From NCBI GenBank assembly GCA_003254885.1, contig QANT01004394.1, positions 1-36,195 on the forward strand: 36,195 nt of DNA. Reading direction: 5' to 3'. The translations under genes were made by a program, and so were the position numbers. Shown piece after piece: positions 1 through 10,069 of the stretch (position 1 is the first letter of the stretch; each line of letters opens with the position of its first letter). The notes beneath the pieces were generated by a model. That model was given only the letters and a program-made list of their open reading frames with translations. It made no database searches and had not been told where the DNA came from. This stretch comes from Purshia tridentata. Its lineage: Eukaryota > Streptophyta > Magnoliopsida > Rosales > Rosaceae.

Positions 1-240
1 CCACGCCCCTCCCTCACCACCCCCCCAGCGCGCGTTAACCATGCCCAATCTTTTCTCGGGTTATGAGATTCTAAAAGTAATAATGAGTAGGATAAAAAGT
101 ACCAAAACAATGAAATTGGTCTAAAAACTTCGCAACAAATAGAAGACTGCCATTTAGAGAATGAACATGTAATACACTAGAAAAGCGTAAGTCAGGGGCA
201 AATCATGGGATATTGAAATGGTACCCTCTCCGATAACTGG
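1..240. other. left flank, no gene seen
   Basis: This stretch precedes the first LTR. I see no coding region, RNA gene or recognisable repeat. The first ~40 bases are C-rich and the rest is AT-rich. The last bases before the LTR (ending ACTGG) would be one half of the target-site duplication of Tat-1, but the other half cannot be identified because the array has lost its right end. Confidence 0.5.
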
Positions 241-752
241 TGTGGGCGACAGAAATAGCTGGGCTCGAGCCCAGACCGAGACGTAATCAGGCCCAATCCA
301 GAAAGAAGAGGCGAAGCCCAAAAGGTCTAAGCCCAAAAAGGAAAACGGTAACATTCTGTATCATAAAGGCATAGCCCGTTTTCTATCCCCGTTTCAATGA
401 CCCACGAACCAAATTAAAGACACCAACGATTAAACGCATTAAAAGAAATATAACGGGAAGAAAAGGCGCGAAGGTAGGAAGTAACGGAAAAATTATTCTT
501 AATATAAAAAGGAACGTGCCTCCATGCAAGGGGGGATCGAACCTGAGAAAAGAGAATACACTGAGAAGCATATTGAATTATTCACTCATTTTAGCATCGG
601 AGTGTCATTGCAAGTACACCCCACGGGGAGATTTCAACAATTCAAGGAGACAAAAGTTCGAAGGAAGTGCGACATTCGAGAGAAAGGCATATAGTTGATT
701 GATTCATTGTTGATTGTTAAAATCAGGCCCAACAAGAATTTTAGCTTCAACA
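241..752 (+). repeat. 5' LTR of Tat-1 (512 bp)
   Basis: It starts TGTGGGCGAC and ends TTCAACA, giving the canonical TG...CA ends, and sits two bases before the primer-binding site. It matches 10070-10583 along its whole length with, by my hand count, about 40 differences including indels (near 8%). It holds a TATA box and would supply promoter and polyadenylation signals. Confidence 0.93.
503..510 (+). promoter_or_regulatory. TATA box in 5' LTR
   Basis: TATAAAAA lies about 250 bases before the LTR end and is conserved at 10332-10339 in the second LTR. It is the likely core promoter for the genomic RNA, with initiation expected about 30 bases downstream. Confidence 0.6.
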
Positions 753-754
753 AT

Positions 755-771
755 TGGCGCCGTCTGTGGGA
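755..771 (+). other. primer-binding site of Tat-1
   Basis: TGGCGCCGTCTGTGGGA follows the LTR end after two bases. The leading TGG pairs with the CCA end of a tRNA, as in all LTR retroelement primer sites, and the same 16-17 bases recur after the second LTR. I do not assign the tRNA species. Confidence 0.85.
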
Positions 772-796
772 AATTGTAAGAAACAATCAGTCAACT

Positions 797-2152
797 ATGG
801 CCGAGATTGATAATACTGGAAACGGATCGCAAATGCAAGCTGAGATGATGGAACTCTTGAAAAGTTTGGCTAGCAAGGTTGAAGAAGCCAACCGCGTGGC
901 CAACGAAGCTCTAGAAATGGCTTGACAAAAGCAGACACCCACGAATTCCAGGCAAAAAAGAAAATAAATAGATGGGTCTAGTGATTCACGAGTCAGTGAA
1001 GTTGAGGAGGGAAGGTCCGATCGAGAGCAACACGAAGAATAGCTCGATGATCATGATCGACGAACAATGAAGAAGATTCGCGATAATGACGACCTGCGCA
1101 GATTATTGAGTAGTCATCGGACTCTGACTCCAACTCAACTGGTGATTGAGGCTTTGCGAGGAATTTGCCGGTAGCCTTTTTCCGATGAAATTATGGCTGC
1201 AAAAAGACCAGAAAAATTCCAAACCCCAAAGTTTCAGCTGTTCGACGGGACCAGAGAGCCTATGGATCATATCTACCACTACCAACAACAACTAGTCTTG
1301 GAAGTGGAGAATGAGCCGTTGCAGTGTAAACTCTTCCCATCAAGTCTGACCGGCTCTGCATTGACTTGGTTCCGACAATTGAGAACGGGAACCATCGGGA
1401 GTTTCTCTGAACTTTGTGAGGTCTTCATATCGCAATACATATGCAATCAACGAAGGAAAAAGGACATCACCACTTTGTTCAACACGAAGCAGGGGAAGAA
1501 TGAGAAACTAAAAGATTATCTATCCCACTTCATAGTTGAGATGTCATCATTGGATAACTGTCCGAGAGAAACAGTCACCGCGGCGTTCAAGGAAGGATTG
1601 TTAGCGGGATCGAAGCTGCATGAAAATATTATCATGCACCCACCATATGACATGAGGGAATGCATCGCCCAAGCAGAACCTTTCATCTGTCTCGAAGAGG
1701 ATACTGCCAACCGAAGACGAGTGTCGATAGTTCAAGAAGGTAAACCGGAGAGCAAACCTACAAACGTCGAAGCTACACGACTCAATGTCGTCCCGCTTCC
1801 GCATCAAACGGGCGAGAATAAGAACGGAGAAAAGGGAAGAGGAAGACGAAATTCCCGGTTTGAAGATCCGCTGGCAAACATCAAACTCCCCTGCAGCGTG
1901 TCAAAGATCTACCACGATAATAAGGTGAAGGGTATTTTTCGAGAACCCTCATCGATAAAAACCAAACCGGAATTTAGGGATAAATCGAAGCACTGTCATT
2001 TTCATAATGACTTCGGGCACGAACTCGAAGAATGCTTCAACCTGAGAGGACAGATCGCGGCTATGATACGGAAAGGACAACTAACTCAATACCAGGTAGG
2101 TCCAACTCAACCCCAGGAGAATCCTCAGAGGGAGAATACTAATGCAGCCTAG
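797..2152 (+). pseudogene. Tat-1 gag, broken
   Basis: Gag forms the virus-like particle and binds the element RNA. The frame can be followed from ATG 797 (MAEIDNTGN...), through a helical segment, to the long open part beginning near 1069. The retrotransposon gag domain (PF03732-like) includes ALTWFRQL and the FISQY...RRKKDITTLF region. A zinc-knuckle variant with CX2HX4HX4C spacing lies at 1994-2035. The frame is interrupted by TGA at 923-925, a TAA in the lysine-rich linker, and a TAG at 1040-1042 that Tat-2 shares. A further TAG ends the segment where Tat-2 has a glutamine codon. Start choice is uncertain: if the shared TAG is a real stop, Gag proper would start at 1069 (MKKIRDNDD...). Confidence 0.85.
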
Positions 2153-2833
2153 GTAGAGCCTGTCTTATACAAAATACACTCTATCCATGGCGGATTCGAA
2201 CCACCCGAAGGATCATCTGTACAGAGGTGCAGTTTAAAACGGTAGCTGGAAAAAGCTCAAAGGGTAAATTAGATCAGTTCGGCGTCGGCACAAGCAGCAG
2301 CTCAAAGAGACGCGGAGGGAATCATCCAATTTACCCATAAAGACTTGGAGAGGTTGGAATGCCCTCACAAAGACGCGCTCGTCGTCACTCTCCAAATTGG
2401 AAACTCGAGAGTACATCGAGTCATGATCGATGGGGGAAGCAGCGCAGAAGTTATGTATTATAGTACATTCAAACAGATGGGGCTTCGATATGAGGATTTA
2501 AGGGAAAACAAGACTCCAATTCTAGCGTTCGAAGGCAGTCAGATAACGCCAGTAGGGGAAATCACTTTGCCAGTGATCGCAGCAGGAAAGACACTGTTTA
2601 TGACCTTCATGGTAATTAATTCTCCTTCTGCGTATAATGTAATTATGGGCAGAGACTGGATATGGAGAATGGAAGGTGAGGCGTCCACTCGATTTTTAAT
2701 CATGAGATGTGTTTCTGCGGACGGGAAAGGGACCGTCGACATTGTAGGTGATCAAGCCGTGGCGAAAAAATGCTATCACCTTACAATGGGAATTCGATCA
2801 AACAAAGAAGTTGCAGGGGTCGAAGAAAAATAG
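2153..2833 (+). pseudogene. Tat-1 aspartic protease domain
   Basis: This retropepsin-type protease cuts the Gag-Pol polyprotein. The active-site motif is IDGGSSAEV with the catalytic Asp at 2429-2431, in the D-G-G-S form usual for Tat elements. A second conserved motif, NVIMGRDWI, follows downstream. The part from 2345 to 2833 is open; the linker before it has stops that Tat-2 lacks. It is in frame with gag upstream and with RT downstream, and ends at the UAG described as a readthrough site, so the open part may once have made Gag-Pro. Confidence 0.85.
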
Positions 2834-2839
2834 CAATTA
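2831..2839 (+). promoter_or_regulatory. candidate UAG readthrough site between protease and RT
   Basis: TAG CAA TTA is seen directly. The protease frame before it and the RT frame after it are the same frame. UAG followed by CAR-YYA is the established type I leaky stop context, known from tobamoviruses. Tat-2 has the identical nine bases at 12662-12670. I infer programmed readthrough that makes Gag-Pro-Pol as a minority product. Confidence 0.6.
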
Positions 2840-3715
2840 AAGGAGGATCCACCAACCCAGGAAAAATCCATGGCTGAACCAATGACTATCGAGCCACTGA
2901 CAGAGATAGTATTGGATCAGGAAAAGCTAGACAAGATGGTGTTGGTGGGTACCCTCCTGAAAGAAGAAGAACGAACACGTCTGGTCGAAACTCTTCGGGC
3001 GAATAAAGATGTGTTCGCATGGTCACACGTGGATATGCCAGGGATTGATCCAAGCAGAGCGTGCCACAAGCTAAACGTCGACCCTAGCATAACGCCGTAT
3101 CAACAAAGGCAGAGAAGATTCGCGCCAGAAAGAAATAAGGTAATAAGCGACGAAATCGATCGACTCCTAGAAGTAGGGTTTATAAGGGATGTCTGGTGCC
3201 CCACTTGGATTTCAAACGTGGTAGTAGTCCAAAAGAAGAATGGCAAATGGAGAGTATGCATCAATTTCACCAATCTGAATAAATCCTATCCAAAAGACTG
3301 CTACCCAATCCCCAAGATTGATCAGATGGTAGACGCCACTGCCGGGTACGAACAACTGACTTTTCTCGATGCATATTCTGGATATAACCAAATCCCAGTG
3401 GCGATCGATGATCAAGATAAAACAGCCTTCATATCCGAGCGAGGACTATATTGTTATACAGTAATGCCTTTCGGCCTCAAGAATGCGGGATCAACTTATC
3501 AAAGACTCGTCAATCAGATGTTCAAAAATCAATTAGGGAGAACCATGGAAGTATATATCGACGACATGGTTGTAAAGAGAAAATCAAGAAAAGATCATCA
3601 TGTTGACTTGAAAGAAACATTTGAAGTCCTCCGCAGATACAAGATGCGATTAAATCCGACGAAGTGTGCGTTCGGCATTTCTTCCGGACAGTTCTTGGGG
3701 TATATCGTTAGCTAA
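2834..3715 (+). pseudogene. Tat-1 reverse transcriptase
   Basis: This domain copies the element RNA into DNA in the particle. Motifs in order are WRVCINFTNLNK, DCYPIPKIDQMVDAT, FLDAYSGYNQI with the first catalytic Asp, MPFGLKNAGSTYQRL, and the catalytic box YIDDMVVK at 3554-3565. FGISSGQFLGYIVS leads into the connection domain. All catalytic aspartates are present and the segment is open for about 290 codons. It is closed at 3713-3715 by a TAA where Tat-2 reads glutamine, which fits a C-to-T change. It is in frame with protease across the UAG. Confidence 0.92.
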
Positions 3716-4376
3716 CGGGGAATCGAGCCCAACCCAAGCAAAGTCCAGGCTCTTCAAGAAATGGAAGAACCTCGAACAGTTCGAGAGGTGCAGGTTTTAA
3801 CAGGAAGGATTGCCGCACTAAGCAGATTTATATCAAGAGCAACGGATAGGTGCTAGCCATTCTTTCATGCAATAAAAAAGGGAGGATCTTGGGGAACAGA
3901 GCAATTTGAAGCGTTGAAGAAAATCAAAGAATACATGGCCAATCCGCCCATCCTTGCAGTTCCCAAGCCTGGAGAGGTCCTATCTTTATACTTCAATTTC
4001 AGAGTTTGCTGTAAGTGCAGCGTTAATCATTGAACGAGATGGCCAACAACATCCGGTGTTTTACGTAAGCAAAAGCCTCGTGGAAGCGGAAACTAGATAC
4101 AACGCTTCAGAGAAGTGTGTCTTGGCTCTCGTTACAGCAAAGAGGAAGCTTCGGCAATATTTCGAAGGGCATAAAATAGCAGTGATCACCAACCAACCCG
4201 TCCGGGGTATTCTTGCTAAACCGGACCTCTCCAGAAGAATGATGAAATGGGCCATCGAGCTGGGGGCATTCAATATAGAGTTCAAACCTCAAACAGCTCG
4301 TAAAGGGCAGGCAGTTTTTTTGGTCGAAGCACATAAACCACTAAACGCGTTCGAAGGAGACCAGGAAGAAAATGCA
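3716..4376 (+). pseudogene. Tat-1 gypsy-type RNase H domain
   Basis: This RNase H removes the RNA strand during reverse transcription. Motifs are SAALIIERDGQQHPVFYVSK, YNASEKCVLALV and IAVITNQPV. Breaks relative to Tat-2 are a TAG just after 3850, a one-base loss near 3990 that shifts the frame, and a 6-bp loss near 4315 that removes two residues. Tat-2 in turn lacks 15 bp in the connection segment that Tat-1 keeps (IAALSRF region). Confidence 0.85.
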
Positions 4377-4760
4377 TGGGAACTATATGTGGATGGATCT
4401 TCGAATGCGTTAGGTGCGGGAGCAGGCATAATTCTACGAACACCCAATGGTTTCGAGTTGGAGTTTGCGTTAAGGTTGGATTTCCCAGCTTCAAACAACG
4501 TGGCAGAGTATGAAGCCCTCGTGAATGGTTTACGAATTGCTGAAAAAGTCAAGGCTCAAGTTCTTAAAGTCTACAGTGACTTTCAGCTTGTAGTAAACCA
4601 AGTAAATGGAGAGTACGCAGCTAGGGATGAAAAGATGGAGGCATACCAGAAGCTGGTAACTGAAATAACCTCTCACTTCAAGAGGGTAACTTTCTCACAA
4701 GTACCCAGAGAACAAAATCAGGCGGCTGACCACCTAGCATGCGAAGCTTCAACTCGGGAA
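4377..4760 (+). pseudogene. Tat-1 second (archaeal-type) RNase H
   Basis: A second RNase H follows the first without a break. Its four acidic catalytic positions are visible: ELYVDGSSNALG (Asp), [13 protein letters not shown] (Glu), VYSD (Asp) and NQAADHLA (Asp). An extra archaeal-type RNase H between the gypsy RNase H and the integrase is an established feature of the Tat lineage. The segment is open here, in frame with the integrase N-terminus. Confidence 0.9.
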
Positions 4761-6099
4761 GGACTTCAATCCGTCAGGATCGAACAATTACACACGCCAA
4801 GCATTGCAGAGGAACCAACTACATTGATGATCAATCAAGTTGGAACGAATTGGATGACGCCACTGATAAAGTACCTTCGTTCGGGTACAACACAAACGGA
4901 CCCAGCGGAAGCACGAAAACTAAGAATGCGAGCAGCCAGGTACGTTTTGATAGATAATGTATTATTTAAAAGTATTTCAAGGCCGTTGTTACGCTATCTT
5001 GACCCAGCCCAAGCTGAATGGCTACTCTCGACAATTCATGACGGTTCGTGTGGAAACCATGCTGGAGGACGAAGCTTAGCACACAAAGCACTGACGCAAG
5101 GGTACTTTTGGCCTTATATGGCAAAAGATTCAGAAGTTTACGCGCGAAAGTGTGATCAATGTCAACGCTACGCACCCATAAGCAGACAACCAGCGGAGGA
5201 TTTGAACTCAACTTGGGAACCATGGCCGTTCGCTAGGTGAGGTATGGATATTGTGGGACCATTACCGACTACCCCTGGAGGAAAGAGGAACGTACTCCTC
5301 GTGACGGACTACTTCACAAAATGGGTCGAGGCAGAGGCTTACGGAACGATCGATGCGACCACTATCGTTCGCTTCGTTTGGAGAAATATCATTTGTCGTT
5401 TCGGAGTGCCACGAGCCATAGTTACAGACAATGGCACACCCTTCAACAACAAAAGGTTTAAAACATTTTGTACTGAAAAGGGGATCCAACTTCATTTCTC
5501 CTCTCGAAGCTACCCCAAGCTAATGGACAAGCAGAGAAGACGAACAGAACAATCTTCGACAATATCAAAAGACGGCTCGAAAGGGCCAGGGGAAATGGCA
5601 CGACGAACTCCATCACGTTCTGTGGGCATATCGAACCACTATACGAAGGCCCACTGGAGAATCACCGTTTTCCCTAACTTATGGAGTAGAAGCGGTAATC
5701 CCCACTGAGATAGGTTTGCCAACCACAAGGACATTATCAGCTAAAAATAAGGAATCGAACGCCATTCAACTTCGACACACTCTCAATCTTGCGGAAGAAA
5801 AGAGGATGGCGGCATCAATTCGGTTGGCAAACTATCATAGCGTGGCAGCTCGACATTTCAACCAGAAGGTACGCCATAAAACCTTCAGAATTGGAGATTG
5901 GGTTTTAAAACGAATTATGGACCAAGGACCTAAATCGGGAGAACTACCAGAATCTGGAAAGTTTAAGAAAGTATGGGAAGGCCCTTACGAAGTCATAGCA
6001 GTCTTCGGGAAAGGGGCCTACAAACTTCGAGAACTCCGGACTGGGAAGGAATTGCCGAGACCTTGGAATGCCATTCATTTAAAAAAATATTATGGTTGA
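4761..6099 (+). pseudogene. Tat-1 integrase, frameshifted
   Basis: Integrase inserts the DNA copy into the genome. The N-terminal zinc-binding part ends in KCDQCQRYA. The DDE core shows MDIVGPLP (first Asp near 5247) and VTDNGTPF (second Asp, 5427-5429). The C-terminal part carries the GPY/F-type module WEGPYEVI and ends at a TGA at 6097-6099. Breaks seen are a TGA where Tat-2 has Trp just before MDIVGP, and loss of one C in a C-run at 5513-5516 that puts the catalytic Glu region out of frame. The C-terminal 127 codons (5716-6099) are open. Confidence 0.88.
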
Positions 6100-6716
6100 A
6101 ATCTTTCTTGTTCATTACTTCTTCGCGCATATTACTTTTTCGATGGGATAATATTAATAACAATTGATGAATTCCAATGAAAATTGAGCATTTCCTCTTG
6201 AAAAAGACATAAAGACTTTGAACGTTCGGGAAAAGACATTCAAGAAAATGCATATGTTATAGACGTTTTCCATTGAAGCACTGAATGCTCGAAAGGATGA
6301 CGTTCAAGGAAAACACGTACGCTTCGAACGTCTTCGATCGAGGCAGTGAATGTTCGAAAGAAGGCGTTCGAGAAATTGCGTACGCAATGATGACTTCCAT
6401 CGAAGCACTGAATTCTCTAATGGATGACGTTCAAGGAAACCACGTACGTACGCTACGAACGTCTTCGATCGAAGCAATGAATGTTCGAAAGAAGGCGTTC
6501 GAGAAATTGCGTACGCAATGTGGCTACGATTGAAGCATTGAACGTTCGAAAGAAGGTGTTCGAGGAAATACGTACACTATGAATATATGCAAAAAAGAAA
6601 AAAGAAAAAAGGAAAAGCATTTAATAGTTCATCTTTTATTAGAATTAAAAAGAACAGATTACAGAAGGAACACACGCAAATGGCAACCACACAAAGAGAT
6701 GAACTCAAGAAGCCCT
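6100..6716. repeat. Tat-1 3' untranslated region with ~65-bp tandem repeats
   Basis: After the integrase stop comes ~160 bp of AT-rich sequence. Then five imperfect units start near 6272, 6337, 6399, 6468 and 6529, each opening with a variant of ATCGAAGCACTGAATG followed by CGAAAGAAGGCGTTCGAG. Spacing alternates around 61-69 bp, and units pair into a ~130-bp higher-order period. Hypervariable tandem repeats in this position are known for Tat-lineage elements. Confidence 0.75.
6635..6640 (-). terminator. polyadenylation signal for antisense gene B
   Basis: AATAAA on the minus strand lies about 77 bases beyond the gene B stop and is conserved at 16077-16082 in Tat-2. Confidence 0.45.
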
Positions 6717-7322
6717 TCATGGAATGACAAGCTCTTCGCTCAGACATTCCCAATCCAGATTGGGAAAGACTGCACGAGCTTTTGACTTGAAATAGTCACA
6801 TCCCTGGGTGAAACCATCCTGGAAGCCCGTAGAATGTGCTGAACTAGTGAAACAACGCGCTTCATGAAGGAGTTGTTTCAAGCGATCCACTTCTCGACAA
6901 GCCACAATCAAGTCAAAACGTGCTTCTCGAAGATGCCATTCAAGGAGGGTTCTTGAAGAGTGAATTGAGTTAGCACTTCTCCTCGAAGGTCCAGCCTCAA
7001 AGTCATGACGTCGGCTTGAGAAAGAAGGTGATTGAGTCGATCGGATTGTATGAGGGTTCTCAGATTTGCGTATTGGGGACAAAGGACTGGAGATGTCATT
7101 CCTGTGCCCCATTCCATCTGCCCTTGAGCGAAAACGTAACTTCGTGGAAAAGCTAGTAGCCTTCGAGTCCGTCGAACCTAGAGAGCTCAAAGAAACAGAA
7201 AGTCTAGGCGAAGCAACTGGCTTTCTCTTCTTACTTGCACGAAGCTCAAGGTGAAGCTTGATCTTACGATCTCTACCCATGGTTATTTCAAAGTACTCGC
7301 AGTAAGCACAACTTTCATGCAA
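6717..7322 (-). CDS. antisense gene B of Tat-1, 201 aa, function unknown
   Basis: The frame is open from ATG 7322 to the stop at 6717 and has no break, unlike the sense genes. The first half is basic and Ser/Arg-rich (KIKLHLELRASKKRKP, possible nuclear signal). The second half is predicted helical (LLEWHLREARFDL...REVDRLKQLLHEA) and ends FPNLDWECLSEELVIP. A TATA box at 7344-7351 would put initiation close to the first ATG, so the second ATG (7278-7280), in an ACCATGG context, is the more likely start (187 aa). Tat-2 keeps the same frame with about 25 substitutions, only two of them in the last 60 residues. I know no named domain in it. It sits convergent to integrase. Confidence 0.65.
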   Translation of the reverse strand: MHESCAYCEYFEITMGRDRKIKLHLELRASKKRKPVASPRLSVSLSSLGSTDSKATSFSTKLRFRSRADGMGHRNDISSPLSPIRKSENPHTIRSTQSPSFSSRRHDFEAGPSRRSANSIHSSRTLLEWHLREARFDLIVACREVDRLKQLLHEARCFTSSAHSTGFQDGFTQGCDYFKSKARAVFPNLDWECLSEELVIP

Positions 7323-7343
7323 TCAAAGGTAACAGAGAACAGG

Positions 7344-7351
7344 TATTTATA
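7344..7351 (-). promoter_or_regulatory. TATA box for antisense gene B
   Basis: The minus strand reads TATAAATA about 65 bases before the second ATG of gene B. The surrounding bases are the same in Tat-2 (16785-16792). The 280 bases between gene A and gene B otherwise hold only AT-rich sequence. Confidence 0.5.
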
Positions 7352-7599
7352 CTTAGAATAATTTCCTAGAATGCGAGTTTTATGCTACCATTTAATACGG
7401 CTAATATTTCAAGGATATTATGTTACTCCTTGTGATTTAATATCAGTAAGTAAAATTCGAATTTGAAACCAGCAAAATTAAAGATAAAATTCAAAATTCG
7501 AAAGAACAGTCAAAATTAAAACTGAAATTGATCACCCAAGTTAGAAAGTTGAAATCCATAATGTTCAGTACAAAATAGAACAAAGTAAAAAAAAAAGAG

Positions 7600-8211
7600 C
7601 TATTTCACGATCAGAGGGTCAGAGTCATCAACCGTAGAAGAGGAAGGGGGCACCGAAGCATCAGCATTGGGGGCAGAAGGAAGATTTCCTTGGAGTGGAA
7701 CCTCAACAACCTCTTCATCAGAAGAGGGGCTCGAAGTAGGGGCTCGATCGCCAGGGCGCATCCCGAGGAGATAGTCATAAGGCTCGGTGATTCTCTAAAG
7801 AGCATCCAGGGCTTCTGGGCCCTCATACAAACGACCATCTTCAGGTTCGGCCCTCTTAACCCAGCCAAGTCTGAAAAACCGAGCTTGATCAATGCCAATC
7901 AAAGTCTGGCAGTCATCAAACTCAGCCTGGCGTTCAGGTTTCTCGATCGCTAGCTCCTTCTCCAATTCAGTTACCCAAGCCCTAGAAGTCTCAAGTTCTT
8001 TCTGCGCACCCTCGAAGTTCTCAGCATGCAGGTCTCTGTCCTCTTCGGCCCGGCATCGCCCAGCATTTGCCTCTGCCAGTTCCCTCTTGACTTGGGAAAG
8101 TAGCACCTCGGCATCGGCAAATTTCTTCCTAGCAGCTTCCCTTCTCTCAACCTCCTGACGAAGCTCATGCTTTCAGCATGTTCACCTACAGGAAAAATGC
8201 ATACAGTTAAA

Positions 8212-8246
<35 letters not shown>

Positions 8247-9718
8247 ACATGTTGAAGGGCTTATTACCGTATAACTGGCTACGTGGGTAGCAGCAATGAG
8301 AGCCCCATTATTCAACTGAGCGACCCAGCAGCATCCCGTGGAAGCACGCAACCCCTCGTGATTGCGATCACGGTGCTCTCATCGTGGACAGCAGAATCAC
8401 TCAGTAAAACCTGAGATCCATTCGATCTCTTCATATCAGGGACAAATGGTGGGAGGGGAGCAGGTGGACGAGCACTCGAACTTGGAATTCAAGGAGGTGA
8501 AGAAGTGGTGAGTGGAGGTGGACTTTGACTACCAGCTATCGAAGAAGGCGGTTTGATAGCTGCAGCTATTGAAGGGGCAGGAGCATCGAGGACTGGTCCC
8601 TCTTCGACCGTCGAAGTAACCTTCGTCACTTTTGCCTTAGAAAGGGCTTTCCAGTCATTTCTCTTTCTCTTTCTCTCTAGAATTGGGTCCTTCGCAAGTT
8701 CAAGCTTTCTTCGCTGCATGTTGATTTCCTCAGTATCAGAAGTAGTTTCTTCAGAGTCAACCGAAAGAACGTCAACTTAAGCCTTGAATCTTGCTCTTAG
8801 CTGCTCGATCCTCTTTCGACCGTCGTCTGTCAAAGCTAAGTCCTCTAAACGCAAAATCAAACCACCAACGAAGTCTCTTGGAGCATAACCCTCGAAGCCA
8901 GAACGTTTCTCCTCGGAAAAAGGCGTGTATATGATGGATTGGCGTTGAGAACTGATTCGATGAAGAACTTGAGGTGTGGAGAACCAGCCGATGCTGTGTT
9001 TCAGATTCCCAAGTTCAAAATGAGCCTTAAGGGCTAGCAACCTATCGTGAACTAATCTGGCCTCCGTAAAACAGGATTTATTTGGAAAAAGAAAACAAAG
9101 AATGTTAGTGATCGACAAACGTTAGCAAATGACATCAATTGCAAGATGACGATATTCATCGAAATGAGGAATACCAAGAGAATGGGAAAAACGAGTTGGG
9201 AGTGGCACATTGCTGAGTTTGGGGGCAGCCCACTCGCCGATCAACATCACCGGCCTACCTTTCCACGCACAATGTGAAGTGGGGCGATCATGAAAAAGTT
9301 TAGGGGCATCGGTTTTGGGAGTGAAATAGAAAGTGCAAGACTCGTCGAGTTCGTTGACCTTACTCCACTTATAACAGAAAAAGAAGTCTACGAACCCGAA
9401 GGTCGCCCCCACAGAAAGCCCAAAACCCAGAAGAGCAGAAATCAGTTGGAAACAACTGGGATTCAACTGAAGAGGGTGGACACCCATTTTGTTAAAAATG
9501 ACATGGAAAAGGGGATGAAGGGGAAATCTGATATAATGTAGGAAGTCGGCCGAAATCACTAACGATCCCTCCGGAATACCCTACCCAATTGTTACACTAC
9601 AATTTTCTGGAAGGGATTGAACTTTAACAGTGGGAGGAATTTCGTAATCCCTAACTATTTTCTTAAGTTGCTTTACAGAGGGTTCCCAGTAATAAACCAG
9701 TTGGGTGAGTTTACCCAT
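7600..9718 (-). pseudogene. antisense gene A of Tat-1 (PF04195-like), broken
   Basis: Read on the minus strand from ATG 9716-9718 (MGKLTQLVYYWEPSVK...) to the stop at 7600-7602. The N-terminal half resembles the 'putative gypsy-type transposon' family PF04195: YEIPP, then RFPLHPLFH, then LLGFGLSVGATFGFVDFFF. A Pro/Ser-rich linker and a coiled coil (KRELAEANAGRCRAEEDRD) follow. An intron is inferred at 8186-8267. Breaks are a TAG at 9581-9583, a stop near 9119, a stop at 8777, a stop at 8489, a one-base loss near 8325, a 32-bp loss near 8173 and a stop at 7795-7797. Tat-2 is intact at most of these places, so they are private decay. Confidence 0.75.
8186..8267 (-). other. inferred intron of antisense gene A (Tat-1)
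   Basis: On the minus strand a GTAATAAG donor follows codon ACG, and a TGTAG acceptor precedes GTGAACATG. The 82-bp interval matches the Tat-2 intron and contains an (AT)14 run at 8215-8242 that is about half as long in Tat-2. Confidence 0.6.
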
Positions 9719-9887
9719 AATAAAAAGAAAAGAAAGACTTACACGAGAGTGAGGGAGAAGAGCAAGCTAGGAATCACTGAAGACCCTTGGGCGAATGGCA
9801 GAAAGACGCGAGGTCGCAAAAAGGGTTTGTTCTTAAGAGGCACTGTGGAAGCTGGGAGATCGTAGGTTGCAAAGACGAAGGCTAAGG

Positions 9888-9895
9888 CTTATATA
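9888..9895 (-). promoter_or_regulatory. candidate TATA box for antisense gene A
   Basis: The minus strand reads TATATAAG about 170 bases before the gene A ATG and about 175 bases inside the 3' LTR. The plus strand of the same site (TATATAAA) is also TATA-like. The site is lost in Tat-2, whose 3' end is missing. Confidence 0.4.
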
Positions 9896-10050
9896 AACAG
9901 AAGAATTCGAAAATGAGTGGCTGGGGAAGCCCAGAAGTTCGAGAAGGGCAGAGGTCGAAAAGACGCGCCTCGAAACAATCAAAAGACGCCTTTTCAACTT
10001 GCGCCGTCATTTTTTTCCCCCTACCAGCCAAGGCATAACACGTGGCAGGT

Positions 10051-10066
10051 AGAGAAAAAAAGGGGG
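10051..10066 (+). other. polypurine tract of Tat-1
   Basis: AGAGAAAAAAAGGGGG lies three bases before the LTR start and would prime plus-strand DNA synthesis. Confidence 0.85.
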
Positions 10067-10069
10067 CAT

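Noticed and set aside
4061..4334. Minus-strand frames opposite the RNase H and integrase regions
   Set aside because: They are shadows of the sense pol frame and lack any domain, promoter or conservation beyond that of pol.
6265..6590. CRISPR-like array
   Set aside because: Units are contiguous imperfect tandem repeats without unique spacers, in a eukaryotic retroelement.
8215..8242. (AT)14 microsatellite
   Set aside because: It lies within the inferred intron of antisense gene A; ordinary length variation with no further signal.
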